Source of the DNA: Levilactobacillus bambusae
Lineage (GTDB): Bacteria > Bacillota > Bacilli > Lactobacillales > Lactobacillaceae
DNA length: 60,432 nucleotides
NCBI RefSeq assembly: GCF_003124125.1
Contig: NZ_QCXQ01000003.1
Location: 136,895-197,326, forward strand
Direction: 5' to 3'
Positions 25,347 through 33,278 of this stretch are shown in pieces. Under the pieces are notes generated by a model. It saw only the letters and a list, made by a program, of their open reading frames with translations. It did no database searches and was not told where the DNA came from. Numbering within the stretch: position 1 is the first letter of the stretch; the number at the start of each line of letters is the position of its first letter. The position numbers and the translations under genes are program-made.

Positions 25347-26012
25347 CTACTCTTCACCGTGCCATTCCGCTTGGTATTCACCCAGAAAATCGACCATAAC
25401 TTCTTGCCGGTGAGCCGCAATTGATACCGCCACATCCGTGTTCATCAGGTCCTTTAATTTTAAGAGTTTTTCGTAAAAATGATTAATGATCGTTTCGTGA
25501 TCAAGGTTGCGGTATTCATCATGGTTCATGTCCGTTCGGGGAGCAATACTAGGGTCGTATACTTTTTCGCCAAACCGGCCCCCGTAATAAATGGCCCGGG
25601 TAATGCCAATGGCCCCGATGGCATCCAACCGATCTGCATCTTGAACCACCTGTCCCTCCAGCGTAAGCGGCTGAGCGGCCCCCTCTAAGGACTTAGAATA
25701 GGACATATTATCGATAATAGCAAAAATCTGGCTAACCTGATCGGCTGTTAAGCCAATGGTCGTTAAGGTATCGCGGAGTGCCTGCTTAGCCGCCGGAACA
25801 TCAGTCACCAGTTTTTCATCATAGGTGTCATGCAGGTAGGCCGCCGCCAAGGTAATGAGTTCATTGGCCTGAGGGATCCGGCGCAAAATGGTTTTTGCCA
25901 TGCGAACAACGCGCATAATGTGGTCAACCCCGTGACCCGTTTCATCATCGGTCGCCTGACCTAACGCATAATCTTTAATTTGTTCTAACTGTTGCTGTTC
26001 ATTTGCATTCAT
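25347..26012 (-). CDS. HD-domain phosphohydrolase (YpgQ/YedJ-like)
   Basis: The 221-residue protein has an HD-domain arrangement: GHGVDHIMRV (first His), AAYLHDTYDE (HD pair) and QDADRLDAIGAIGI (last Asp). This pattern is typical of the small YpgQ/YedJ hydrolases that act on nucleotides. Substrate is not known. AGGAGG precedes ATG 26012, and the CPBP gene follows closely. A terminator-like hairpin and a dispersed repeat lie upstream. Confidence 0.85.
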   Translation of the reverse strand: MNANEQQQLEQIKDYALGQATDDETGHGVDHIMRVVRMAKTILRRIPQANELITLAAAYLHDTYDEKLVTDVPAAKQALRDTLTTIGLTADQVSQIFAIIDNMSYSKSLEGAAQPLTLEGQVVQDADRLDAIGAIGITRAIYYGGRFGEKVYDPSIAPRTDMNHDEYRNLDHETIINHFYEKLLKLKDLMNTDVAVSIAAHRQEVMVDFLGEYQAEWHGEE

Positions 26013-26070
26013 ACCGCTTCCTCCTTTAGTTGCTCTCCCCTATTTTCCCACGTTCCGTTCCATTCGTCAG

Positions 26071-26104
26071 CAAAAAAAGCACGATCAAAATTCGATCATG
26101 CTTT
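26071..26104 (-). terminator. Terminator-like hairpin upstream of the HD gene
   Basis: On the minus strand AAAGCATGATC pairs with GATCGTGCTTT, followed by T5. It would stop transcripts coming from the LysM gene or repeat element before the HD gene. Confidence 0.6.
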
Positions 26105-26120
26105 AGACAAATAAAAAGGT

Positions 26121-26307
26121 TTAGAACATTAGGACCGCTTCGCTTAAAAAAGCGATTCTTGCGGCATGGTTAACCGCAGAAAGTTGAGAAGCGGATCCCG
26201 ACTAAAGACAGACCACAATCCAATAGGAAAAAGGCCCAAATCCGATCAAAATACAATCAAACTTGGGCCTTTTCCCTATTCGGCATGGTCTAAACATCTT
26301 ATGTCCC
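26121..26307 (+). repeat. Dispersed intergenic repeat with large hairpin, copy A
   Basis: It shares the left module GAACATTAGG.CCGCTTCGC with 19497 and 35942, and the last 102 bp (26206-26307) align without gaps to 36047-36148. The hairpin arms are 26222-26239 and 26263-26280 (17 of 18 pairs). The loop is almost identical to that of copy B although the arms differ in paired fashion. No ORF. Confidence 0.85.
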
Positions 26308-26317
26308 GGCCTCAAAT

Positions 26318-26350
26318 AAAAAGCGGGAGATCAATCGACCTTCCGCTTTA
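26318..26350 (-). terminator. Terminator of the LysM gene at 26381
   Basis: On the minus strand AAAGCGG pairs with CCGCTTT through an imperfect stem, followed by TTA and Ts. Confidence 0.6.
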
Positions 26351-26380
26351 GTCATATATTTGTTTAATGATGGGTTGAAA

Positions 26381-27100
26381 TTATTCGCCCCAGGCAGCCA
26401 TACCTTGTGCTTCATAAACACTAGCAGCCATGTTAACTTGTTCAGCAGCTGACATACCAGAGTGTTCACCATGGCCTAGTAATTGGAAGTAACCGTATGC
26501 ACCTGATGAAGCGTTAGAGATGTTACCGTTACCGCCAGATTCACGCATGATGATCCGTTGCCAAGTCGAAGCAGATACTCCGGTCTTAGCAGCCATTGCA
26601 CTAGCAACTGATGATACTGAGCTTCCTACTGATGAGGAAGAAGTTGAACTAGTTGAAGTTGAGCTCGAGTTGTTGCTTGAACTAGTTGCTGCTGTGTTGG
26701 AGTAGCTCTTAGTTGAAGCAGAAGAACTGTTTGAGCTCGTTGAAGCAGCTGAGCTGTTAGAGTTCGTGTTGTATGAGCTCGTTGTTGATGGTGTGTAAGT
26801 GTACGATGGCGTGTATGAACCAGTGGTTTGTTGGCTACTTGTTGAAGTAGTTGTGGTTGCATCATCATCCGTAGGTACAGTTAATTGATCACCAACGTAG
26901 ATCAGGTCGTTCGTTAAGTTGTTAGCCTTTTCGATGCCAGAAATAGTTGAGTTGTAAGCTTGTGCAATTTCTGAAACCGTGTCGCCGGATTTAACAGTAA
27001 CAGTGGTGTCGGCACTTGCTGAAGTCGTCCCTGCTAATAAGGTAATTCCTAATACAGCTGCGGTACCTAAGGTTGAAGCTAAAGTCTTATTGATTTTCAT
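26381..27100 (-). CDS. Secreted LysM protein with transglycosylase-like C-terminus
   Basis: The 239-residue protein has a signal peptide ending near ASA-DT (about 30), one LysM domain (about 32-75, [15 protein letters not shown]) that binds peptidoglycan, a long Ser/Thr/Asn linker (about 80-170), and a C-terminal domain with [13 protein letters not shown] and [17 protein letters not shown], like lytic transglycosylase or aggregation-promoting-factor proteins; the Glu of RESGG is the likely catalytic acid. ATG 27100 follows AAGGAGGA by 11 bases. It is a paralogue of 28645-29328, and both leaders share sequence features. Confidence 0.9.
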   Translation of the reverse strand: MKINKTLASTLGTAAVLGITLLAGTTSASADTTVTVKSGDTVSEIAQAYNSTISGIEKANNLTNDLIYVGDQLTVPTDDDATTTTSTSSQQTTGSYTPSYTYTPSTTSSYNTNSNSSAASTSSNSSSASTKSYSNTAATSSSNNSSSTSTSSTSSSSVGSSVSSVASAMAAKTGVSASTWQRIIMRESGGNGNISNASSGAYGYFQLLGHGEHSGMSAAEQVNMAASVYEAQGMAAWGE

Positions 27101-27291
27101 GTAAACGAAAGTCCTCCTTGATTTGTGTTGCTTAACTTGATGTCTATTAGAATACACGGTTTGTGTTACTAATAAATTGACATCACATGTCAAACACGTT
27201 AAGAAACCAAGGGTTTTGTTACATTCTGTAATATTTTTAACCGTTTAGTTTAATTAGAGGGCTTTCATTCACATTTCCGTCGGTGACTCGC

Positions 27292-28446
27292 TTACTTTGT
27301 TTGCCCGGTCAAGCCCTGGTGAAGCCAAGTTGCGGCGGTATCAGCAAAGTGTTGACCCTGAGCAAAGATCCCAAACTTATCAAGGAAGGCGTGGCTCATG
27401 CCGTAGTAACACATACTGTGGGAGTTAACGCCAGCCTTAGCCAAGTTCTTTGCGTACAGGTAGCCTTGGGGCCGTAATGGATCAAATTCATCAATGGCAA
27501 TCAAGGCCTGTGGCATCTTTGCCATAATATCATCTGGAATTTCAATTGGTGAAATCCGAGGATCGTCAACATTTTGGCTTCCAACATAGACTTGACGTAA
27601 TGTATCCATTCCTTTTCCTACAAATAATTGATCATTATCATAGCGTTCCTTTGTGACTGAATTGAAATGGTATTTCGATGCCGGCCAGTCAATCTTTTCC
27701 GCAACGTCATGGTCCAACGTCAAACATGGGTAGGCCATAAATTGATGGGTAACGTAATTATGCCCGTCTTTACGGTCTTGGTAAGCAACGGCAGCTGCAG
27801 TGGTTCCCCCTGCACTGTCACCGTATACCGCCACCGTGTTTAAATCAACGTGTAAGTCACCCGCATTATCCACAATCCAGTTCAAGGCAGCGTAACAGTC
27901 GTCAAACCCGGCCATTGCTGGATATTCAGGTGCTAACCGAAAGTCAACGTTAAAGACGCGCATATGAGCCTGTTCAGCCATGTAACGACAGAAGTTTTGG
28001 TTGACTAAAACGTTACCGCCAATCCATCCACCACCATGGTAAGCCACAATGGCCCCTAACTCTTCGTCAGGATCGCTCATTTGTGGGGTATATACTGTAA
28101 TTGGTAATTTAGGATCGCCATCCGTATAGACCTTAGTCGTTGTTACCCCGTGCGACAGATCGATCCCTTCTGACCCCATTCGGTCACGCCAGCGGTACGC
28201 TGCCTGATCAGCTTCACTATTTGGCCGATTTTTAACCTTACTCATAATTTCTGACGTTGGTGCAAAAGCGCCCCCGTTATCCCGTTGAAAATGAGCGTTA
28301 AAATCATCCATACTGTACTGTGGGACCCATGGATCTGTAATTCCCCGAAACCAAACATTATCGTCGTTCTTTGCAAAATCTGCATTCTGTTCCAAACGTC
28401 GAAGCTTAGCATTGTAATCCTTTACAGTTGGTGTCCACGTAATCAT
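27292..28446 (-). CDS. Alpha/beta hydrolase, hormone-sensitive-lipase family esterase
   Basis: The 384-residue protein shows the HSL-family oxyanion motif YHGGGWIGG, the nucleophile elbow YGDSAGG, an Asp in IDEFDPLRPQG and a His in GMSHAFLDK, so a complete catalytic triad is present. Such enzymes hydrolyse short-chain esters. No signal peptide is visible. ATG 28446 is chosen because AGGGGAG lies seven bases upstream. It lies alone between two LysM genes on the same strand. It is longer than the usual 300-320 residues because of an N-terminal cap of about 70 residues. Confidence 0.88.
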   Translation of the reverse strand: MITWTPTVKDYNAKLRRLEQNADFAKNDDNVWFRGITDPWVPQYSMDDFNAHFQRDNGGAFAPTSEIMSKVKNRPNSEADQAAYRWRDRMGSEGIDLSHGVTTTKVYTDGDPKLPITVYTPQMSDPDEELGAIVAYHGGGWIGGNVLVNQNFCRYMAEQAHMRVFNVDFRLAPEYPAMAGFDDCYAALNWIVDNAGDLHVDLNTVAVYGDSAGGTTAAAVAYQDRKDGHNYVTHQFMAYPCLTLDHDVAEKIDWPASKYHFNSVTKERYDNDQLFVGKGMDTLRQVYVGSQNVDDPRISPIEIPDDIMAKMPQALIAIDEFDPLRPQGYLYAKNLAKAGVNSHSMCYYGMSHAFLDKFGIFAQGQHFADTAATWLHQGLTGQTK

Positions 28447-28514
28447 ATGAAACTCCCCTTCCATTAGTTAAGTTGAACCACCCCTATCGTAAACAGTCTG
28501 TCCATAAAATGCAA

Positions 28515-28627
28515 AGAAAAACGCCCGAAGCTTTGGGCCTCAAGCGTTTCACTAATCATTTGTTAGTTGTTTCAAACTAAAAAACCGCTCACCGGCCTAG
28601 GCATACGCCTTAGTCGCTGAGCGGTTT
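28515..28627 (-). terminator. Terminators after the LysM gene at 28645
   Basis: Two hairpins follow the stop. The nearer pairs AAACCGCTCA (28582-28591) with TGAGCGGTTT (28618-28627), with a T run on the minus strand. The farther pairs AAACGC and GCGTTT with an inner GCCC/GGGC (28518-28552). Confidence 0.8.
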
Positions 28628-28644
28628 AACGTTGGTTTTTAAGT

Positions 28645-29328
28645 TTAGTACCAACCGTTAGCTTGCCAGAATGCTTGTGCGGCACTCCATGAACCATAAC
28701 GGGAGCTAACGTAACTGTTAGCAACCTTTTCTTGGTTAGCAGCAGAGTAGTCACCGTTTAAGTATGAAGAACTTAATTGGTACTTTCCGATGTATTGACC
28801 GTTAGTGGCAGTGTATGAACCACCGGATTCCTTACCAGCAATCCATGCCTTAGCAGCTTCTTCAGATGAAGAACCCGTCGTGGTAGAAGCTGATGCAGAA
28901 CTTGTACGAGTCGTGTTAGTTGAAGTAGATGCAGAAGCTTGGTTAGTCGTGCTGCTGTAGTTAGCGGAGCTCGAAACTGAGCTGCTTGCTGAACTGTAGT
29001 TAGCAGCTGGTGTGTAAGATTGTGTTGATGATGCTGATGCAGCGTTGTTGTTTGAAGTCGTGTTGGAACTCGTTGCAACTTGAGCTGAATCTTCGCCAGG
29101 GATAGTTAATGTTTGACCAACGAAGATCACGTTGACGTCACTTAACTTGTTGGCGTTTTGAATTGCATCTAAGGTCGTGTTGAATTCTTGAGAAATTCCC
29201 CAAACCGTGTCACCAGATTTTACGGTAACGTTAGTATCGGCACTCGCAGTTGAAGCAGTAAATGCTAAGCCGCCCCCGATTACTGCAGCTGTCCCCAAAG
29301 TTGTCACTAATGTTTTCTTGATAGTCAT
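28645..29328 (-). CDS. Secreted LysM/Apf-like cell-surface protein
   Basis: The 227-residue protein has a signal peptide ending ASADT, one LysM domain (about 32-75, VKSGDTVWGISQEFN), a Ser/Thr/Asn-rich linker and a C-terminal aggregation-promoting-factor type domain: AWIAGKESGGSYTATNGQY, then YIGKYQLSSSYLNGDYS, ending in FWQANGWY. Apf proteins act in wall maintenance and co-aggregation; the Glu in KESGG is the likely catalytic residue. ATG 29328 lies 12 bases after AAGGAGGA, a wide gap also seen in the paralogue at 26381. Confidence 0.92.
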   Translation of the reverse strand: MTIKKTLVTTLGTAAVIGGGLAFTASTASADTNVTVKSGDTVWGISQEFNTTLDAIQNANKLSDVNVIFVGQTLTIPGEDSAQVATSSNTTSNNNAASASSTQSYTPAANYSSASSSVSSSANYSSTTNQASASTSTNTTRTSSASASTTTGSSSEEAAKAWIAGKESGGSYTATNGQYIGKYQLSSSYLNGDYSAANQEKVANSYVSSRYGSWSAAQAFWQANGWY

Positions 29329-29636
29329 GTACTTGATATCCTCCTTGAATTGCTTAACGAGTAATAAGGATACCTGCTTAATGTTACGAGTGAATTGTCG
29401 TTTTTTTACGTCCATGTTAAAAACGGCGCTTTTTTATTACATTTTGTCTTATTTGTAATCAAACTGAAATGATGTTTTTCAATCAACACCACGCACCATA
29501 GCTTTTTGTATATTGCATTTTGTTTCAAACGCATGAAAAATAACCTGGCTTTTTCGAACTAAATTTGTTTCTTAAAAACGATAAGCTATAATTAATGCAT
29601 ATAATAAACAGTTATTACTAAACGCTATATCATCAT

Positions 29637-29687
29637 AAAAAAGGCACCCCAAATTACCGATCAATACGGTAATTTTGAGGTGCCTTC
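29637..29687 (-). terminator. adhE terminator
   Basis: GGCACCCCAAATTACCG pairs with CGGTAATTTTGAGGTGCC. A T run follows on the minus strand. The remainder of 29329-29636 holds only the LysM gene's leader and no gene. Confidence 0.92.
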
Positions 29688-29722
29688 CTATATTATTAAC
29701 TTAATGCTGCTGTAAAACTGAG

Positions 29723-32341
29723 TTACTTGCCTTCAACGTCCGTACCGTCGTACTCGTTCTTCATAATTTGGGCCAGTTCGGTCACTAATGGTTCACGAGG
29801 GTTAACCGTCGTACATTGATCTTCGTAAGCTAATTCAGCTAAACTGCCAACCTTGGATTCAAATTCATCCTTGTCAACGCCGTTAGCCTTCAGACTTAAG
29901 GTAACGTCAACTGAGTGAGCAAGTTCAATGAACTTTTGAACGAGGGCTTCCACTAATTCATCGTCAGTATTACCCTTTAAGCCGAGGTAACGCGCAACGT
30001 TCGCGTAATCAGAGTTAGCCCGGTAGGCTTCGTACTTAGGCCATGCAGTCATCTTGCTTGGTTCCTGGGCGTTGTAACGGATGACATGTGGCAACGTAAT
30101 GGCAATGGCAATCCCGTGGGTTAAACCAAAGGCCCCACCAAGTTTGTGAGCGATGGAATGGGTAATCCCAAGGAATGAGTTCCCAAAGGCCATCCCGGCA
30201 ATGGTTGCTGCGTTATGCATTTCTTCTCTGGCATGCTGGTCGCCGTTGTATGAAGCGGTCAGGTTATCGAAGACCATCTTGATCGCTTGTAAGGACCATG
30301 GCCGAGTGTAATCAGACGCCATCACGGAAACGTAGGATTCAAGGGCGTGGGTCAAAACATCCAGTCCTGAAGCTGCGATCGTCCGTTTTGGAACCGTCAT
30401 AACGAATTGACTGTCCACAATGGCAACGTCTGGTGTCAAAGCGTAATCAGCTAACGGGTACTTAACGTGGGTCTTAGAATCCGTAATAACAGCAAATGGT
30501 GTCACTTCGGAACCCGTTCCGGACGTGGTTGGGATGGCAACGAACTGGGCCTTGTTAGCCTTATCCAGCTGATAAGTCCGCTTCCGGATGTCCAAGAACT
30601 TCTGCTTAGCACCAAAGAAGTTTGCGTCTGGATGCTCGTAGAACAACCACATTGCTTTGGCAGCATCCAGTGGTGACCCACCACCAAGGGCAATAATGGT
30701 ATCTGGTTGGAATTCACGCATCAGCGCAACCCCACGGTCAACCGTATCCGTATCTGGGTCCGGCGAAATGTCAGAGAACATTGCGTAGCGGAAACCATCA
30801 GGACGCCGTTTTAATTCGTTCAGCACTGTGTCCACGTACCCATTCGAAACCATGGATGGTGACGTTACGATAAATACACGGTGAATACCAGGCATATCGT
30901 TCAGGTAACGGACGGAAGTCTTTTCAAAGTAAACACGAGGTAATTTAATCCATTGCATATTGTTTCGCCGCTTTGCGATAGTTTTAATGTTGATTAAGTC
31001 GAATGAAGAAACGTTGTGAGAAATTGAGTTGTGACCCCATGAACCAGTCCCTAACGTTAATGAAGGAATCATTTCGTTGTAAAGGTTACCGATCCCACCT
31101 AATGAAGTTGGGGTGTTGACTAAGATCCGGGAAGCCTTCATTTGAATTCCGAACTGAGTGGCCACTTCGTCATCTTCAGTTTGGATCCCAGCCGTGTGAC
31201 CCATTCCACCATAGTGAAGGATAGCGTCACAAATCCGGAAGCCGTCTTCTTGATCCTTAGCCTTGTAGACTGAGATTACGGGACAAAGTTTTTCACCAGA
31301 AATTCGTTCATCTGGGCCAACCTTCGAAACTTCAGCTGCTAAAACCTTGGTATCATCAGGGACATCAATTCCAGCCCCCTTAGCAATAGCAACGGCAGAC
31401 ATCCCAGGGATTGGGCCCTTAACGCCGCCATCCGGCTTAAACATGAAGTCAGTTAACTTTTCGATGTCCTCTTGTTTAACAAAGAAGACCCGACGTGCTT
31501 CCATTTCTTCCTTAACGGCATCGTAGATTTCGGCATCGATTACAGCACTGTTTTCAGTGGCACAAACCATCCCGTTATCAAACGTCTTAGAAAGGACAAT
31601 GTCGTTAACGGCCCGTTCAATCTTAGCCGTCTTTTCAATGTAGACAGGACCATTACCAGGTCCAACACCTAGGGCTGGCTTACCGGTGGAGTAAGCGGCC
31701 TTCACCATACCGGGACCCCCGGTAGCTAACGTGCTGGCAACCCCATCGTTGTTGATTAACTTGCTAACGGCTTCAACCCCGTAATCGTTAGTCCCAATCC
31801 ATTGAATAACGTCTTTTGGTGCCCCAGCAGCAACGGCTGCATCATAGACAACCTTTGCAGCTGCCATGGAACATTCCAGGGCTTGAGGGTGAAAACTAAA
31901 GATAATTGGGTTCCGCGTCTTAACGGCAATCAAACTCTTGAAGAGCACCGTTGACGTTGGGTTAGTAACGGGTGTGATCCCGGCTAACACCCCAAGGGGT
32001 TCAGCGACGGAAATCAACTGACGGTCTTGGTCATCATCAATGATGCCAACCGTCTTATCGTTTTTAATTTTGTGCCAAATTTCTTCGGTCGCAAAAATGT
32101 TTTTAATGGCTTTATCTTCTACTGAACCACGGCCCGTTTCTTCAACGGCCATTTCAGCTAATTTCATGTGTTGATCCAATCCAGCGATCGCCATTTGGTG
32201 AACGATGTGGTCAACTTGTTCTTGAGTAAAGTTATCCATAGTATTCAAAGCAACTTGGGCTTTGTCCACCATGTTATTAATATAATCATCTACAGAAACT
32301 GATGGTTTTGGCTTTTCTTGCGTTTTTGTACTTTTAGCCAT
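29723..32341 (-). CDS. adhE: Bifunctional acetaldehyde-CoA/alcohol dehydrogenase
   Basis: AdhE reduces acetyl-CoA through acetaldehyde to ethanol with two NADH and forms long spirosomes. The 872-residue protein has an N-terminal aldehyde dehydrogenase domain (to about 440) with the catalytic Cys in FDNGMVCATE, and a C-terminal iron alcohol dehydrogenase (about 470-870) with GGGSPLDAAK and the metal-binding histidines in GITHSIAHKLGG and LTHGIA. It allows NADH reoxidation in the phosphoketolase pathway. A promoter and a Rex-like operator precede it. Strong codon bias indicates high expression. Confidence 0.97.
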   Translation of the reverse strand: MAKSTKTQEKPKPSVSVDDYINNMVDKAQVALNTMDNFTQEQVDHIVHQMAIAGLDQHMKLAEMAVEETGRGSVEDKAIKNIFATEEIWHKIKNDKTVGIIDDDQDRQLISVAEPLGVLAGITPVTNPTSTVLFKSLIAVKTRNPIIFSFHPQALECSMAAAKVVYDAAVAAGAPKDVIQWIGTNDYGVEAVSKLINNDGVASTLATGGPGMVKAAYSTGKPALGVGPGNGPVYIEKTAKIERAVNDIVLSKTFDNGMVCATENSAVIDAEIYDAVKEEMEARRVFFVKQEDIEKLTDFMFKPDGGVKGPIPGMSAVAIAKGAGIDVPDDTKVLAAEVSKVGPDERISGEKLCPVISVYKAKDQEDGFRICDAILHYGGMGHTAGIQTEDDEVATQFGIQMKASRILVNTPTSLGGIGNLYNEMIPSLTLGTGSWGHNSISHNVSSFDLINIKTIAKRRNNMQWIKLPRVYFEKTSVRYLNDMPGIHRVFIVTSPSMVSNGYVDTVLNELKRRPDGFRYAMFSDISPDPDTDTVDRGVALMREFQPDTIIALGGGSPLDAAKAMWLFYEHPDANFFGAKQKFLDIRKRTYQLDKANKAQFVAIPTTSGTGSEVTPFAVITDSKTHVKYPLADYALTPDVAIVDSQFVMTVPKRTIAASGLDVLTHALESYVSVMASDYTRPWSLQAIKMVFDNLTASYNGDQHAREEMHNAATIAGMAFGNSFLGITHSIAHKLGGAFGLTHGIAIAITLPHVIRYNAQEPSKMTAWPKYEAYRANSDYANVARYLGLKGNTDDELVEALVQKFIELAHSVDVTLSLKANGVDKDEFESKVGSLAELAYEDQCTTVNPREPLVTELAQIMKNEYDGTDVEGK

Positions 32342-32370
32342 GTCTTATGCCTCCGTTTATTGATTCAGGT

Positions 32371-32388
32371 TTGTTATCTCATTCACAA
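32371..32388. promoter_or_regulatory. Rex-like operator at the adhE transcription start
   Basis: TTGTTATCTCATTCACAA has the TTGT...ACAA ends and 18-bp length of redox-sensing Rex sites, though the inner symmetry is partial. It covers the predicted start just after the -10 box, where binding would repress. Confidence 0.5.
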
Positions 32389-32393
32389 TTAAT

Positions 32394-32421
32394 AGTTTAG
32401 CACGTTTTTTTAAAATGTAAA
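32394..32421 (-). promoter_or_regulatory. adhE promoter
   Basis: On the minus strand TTTACA (32416-32421) and TAAACT (32394-32399) are 16 bp apart, with transcription predicted near 32387. Confidence 0.7.
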
Positions 32422-32425
32422 CCCG

Positions 32426-32551
32426 TTTGTTCAAAAAATCACTTATTGTTTTTCTACCCTCCCAGCCCTAACAAACGCCTGTTTTCATTAAATAGGCGTT
32501 GTAAGCGAATACATTATCACCAAATTAATTTTATTTGTTCAAAAAATCACT
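32426..32551. repeat. 18-bp direct repeats upstream of adhE
   Basis: TTTGTTCAAAAAATCACT occurs identically at 32426-32443 and 32534-32551, 108 bp apart. The first copy abuts the -35 box. A hairpin around AACGCCTG / TAGGCGTT lies between them (about 32469-32512). A regulator with two sites is possible. Confidence 0.55.
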
Positions 32552-32601
32552 TTAAGACGTTCACGCTATGGACCAGTCAAATCGAAAGAGTGTGTGAATA
32601 A

Positions 32602-32658
32602 AAAAATAGGCGGATTAGTTCAAACGCAAGCTTTCACTTGGTTTTAGCTAATCCGCCA
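32602..32658 (-). terminator. Terminator of the DUF1836 gene
   Basis: GGCGGATTAG (32609-32618) pairs with CTAATCCGCC (32648-32657). On the minus strand a T7 run follows. Confidence 0.88.
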
Positions 32659-32662
32659 ATCA

Positions 32663-33190
32663 CTATTTCGTTTCCTTAACTTCCTGAAGTGGCCGATGAA
32701 CGATTTGCAATAACCGTTCCGACTGCAACCTAGCTACAATCGCATTAATCGCTACCTGCACCAAGTTTTCGTTCAGGTTGTCCGTTGAACTGACCTCGTA
32801 GGTGTCGCCTAGCCGGTGCAGCTGCATCTCCAGCTGATCCATGAAGTTATCGTAGGCCTGCTTCGGAAACTTACCTGCCGTGATCTGATCAATACCCTCG
32901 CGAACCGTATCCGTTTGAAACATGGGTTTTAGCAGCGAAATCATGATAATGTCAGCGAGCTGCATGGTCTGATACTTTTTCTTGATTGGGGCCATAATCA
33001 CCTTGTGTTTAACGTAGTTATTAATCATGGCGGGCGTGATAGTATCCACTCCTAGGGGGCCTAACGTATCATTGATCAGTGCAATCACTTGGTCCATGTA
33101 CAAATCAAAGTTCGGCAAATCGTCCCACCGGGGTAATTTGATGTGATGCATCTGCTGTTCCCAACGTTTGTACTGTTCAAAATCGTTCAT
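32663..33190 (-). CDS. DUF1836 domain protein
   Basis: The 175-residue protein fits the DUF1836 family of Firmicutes: an N-terminal stretch with KLPRWDDLPNFDLYMDQVI and TITPAMINNYVKHKVI, which resembles a MerR-like helix-turn-helix, followed by a helical region. A regulatory role is likely but not proven. ATG 33190 is chosen because GGAGGG lies seven bases upstream; a TTG six bases earlier is less likely. TATAAT (minus, 33220-33225) and an inverted repeat at 33230-33256 lie upstream, which may be an autoregulatory site. Confidence 0.75.
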   Translation of the reverse strand: MNDFEQYKRWEQQMHHIKLPRWDDLPNFDLYMDQVIALINDTLGPLGVDTITPAMINNYVKHKVIMAPIKKKYQTMQLADIIMISLLKPMFQTDTVREGIDQITAGKFPKQAYDNFMDQLEMQLHRLGDTYEVSSTDNLNENLVQVAINAIVARLQSERLLQIVHRPLQEVKETK

Positions 33191-33219
33191 AAGCAATCCC
33201 TCCTGAGCTTCTTTATTCC

Positions 33220-33256
33220 ATTATATCACGTTACCTAGTTTTAACGACTAGATAAC
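33220..33256 (-). promoter_or_regulatory. Promoter-like box with overlapping inverted repeat, DUF1836 gene
   Basis: TATAAT (33220-33225, minus strand) has no clear -35 box. In its place is an inverted repeat, GTTACCTAGT (33230-33239) / ACTAGATAAC (33247-33256). No T run follows, so it is operator-like rather than a terminator. Confidence 0.45.
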
Positions 33257-33278
33257 ATCATGAAAGTATAAAAAAGAT

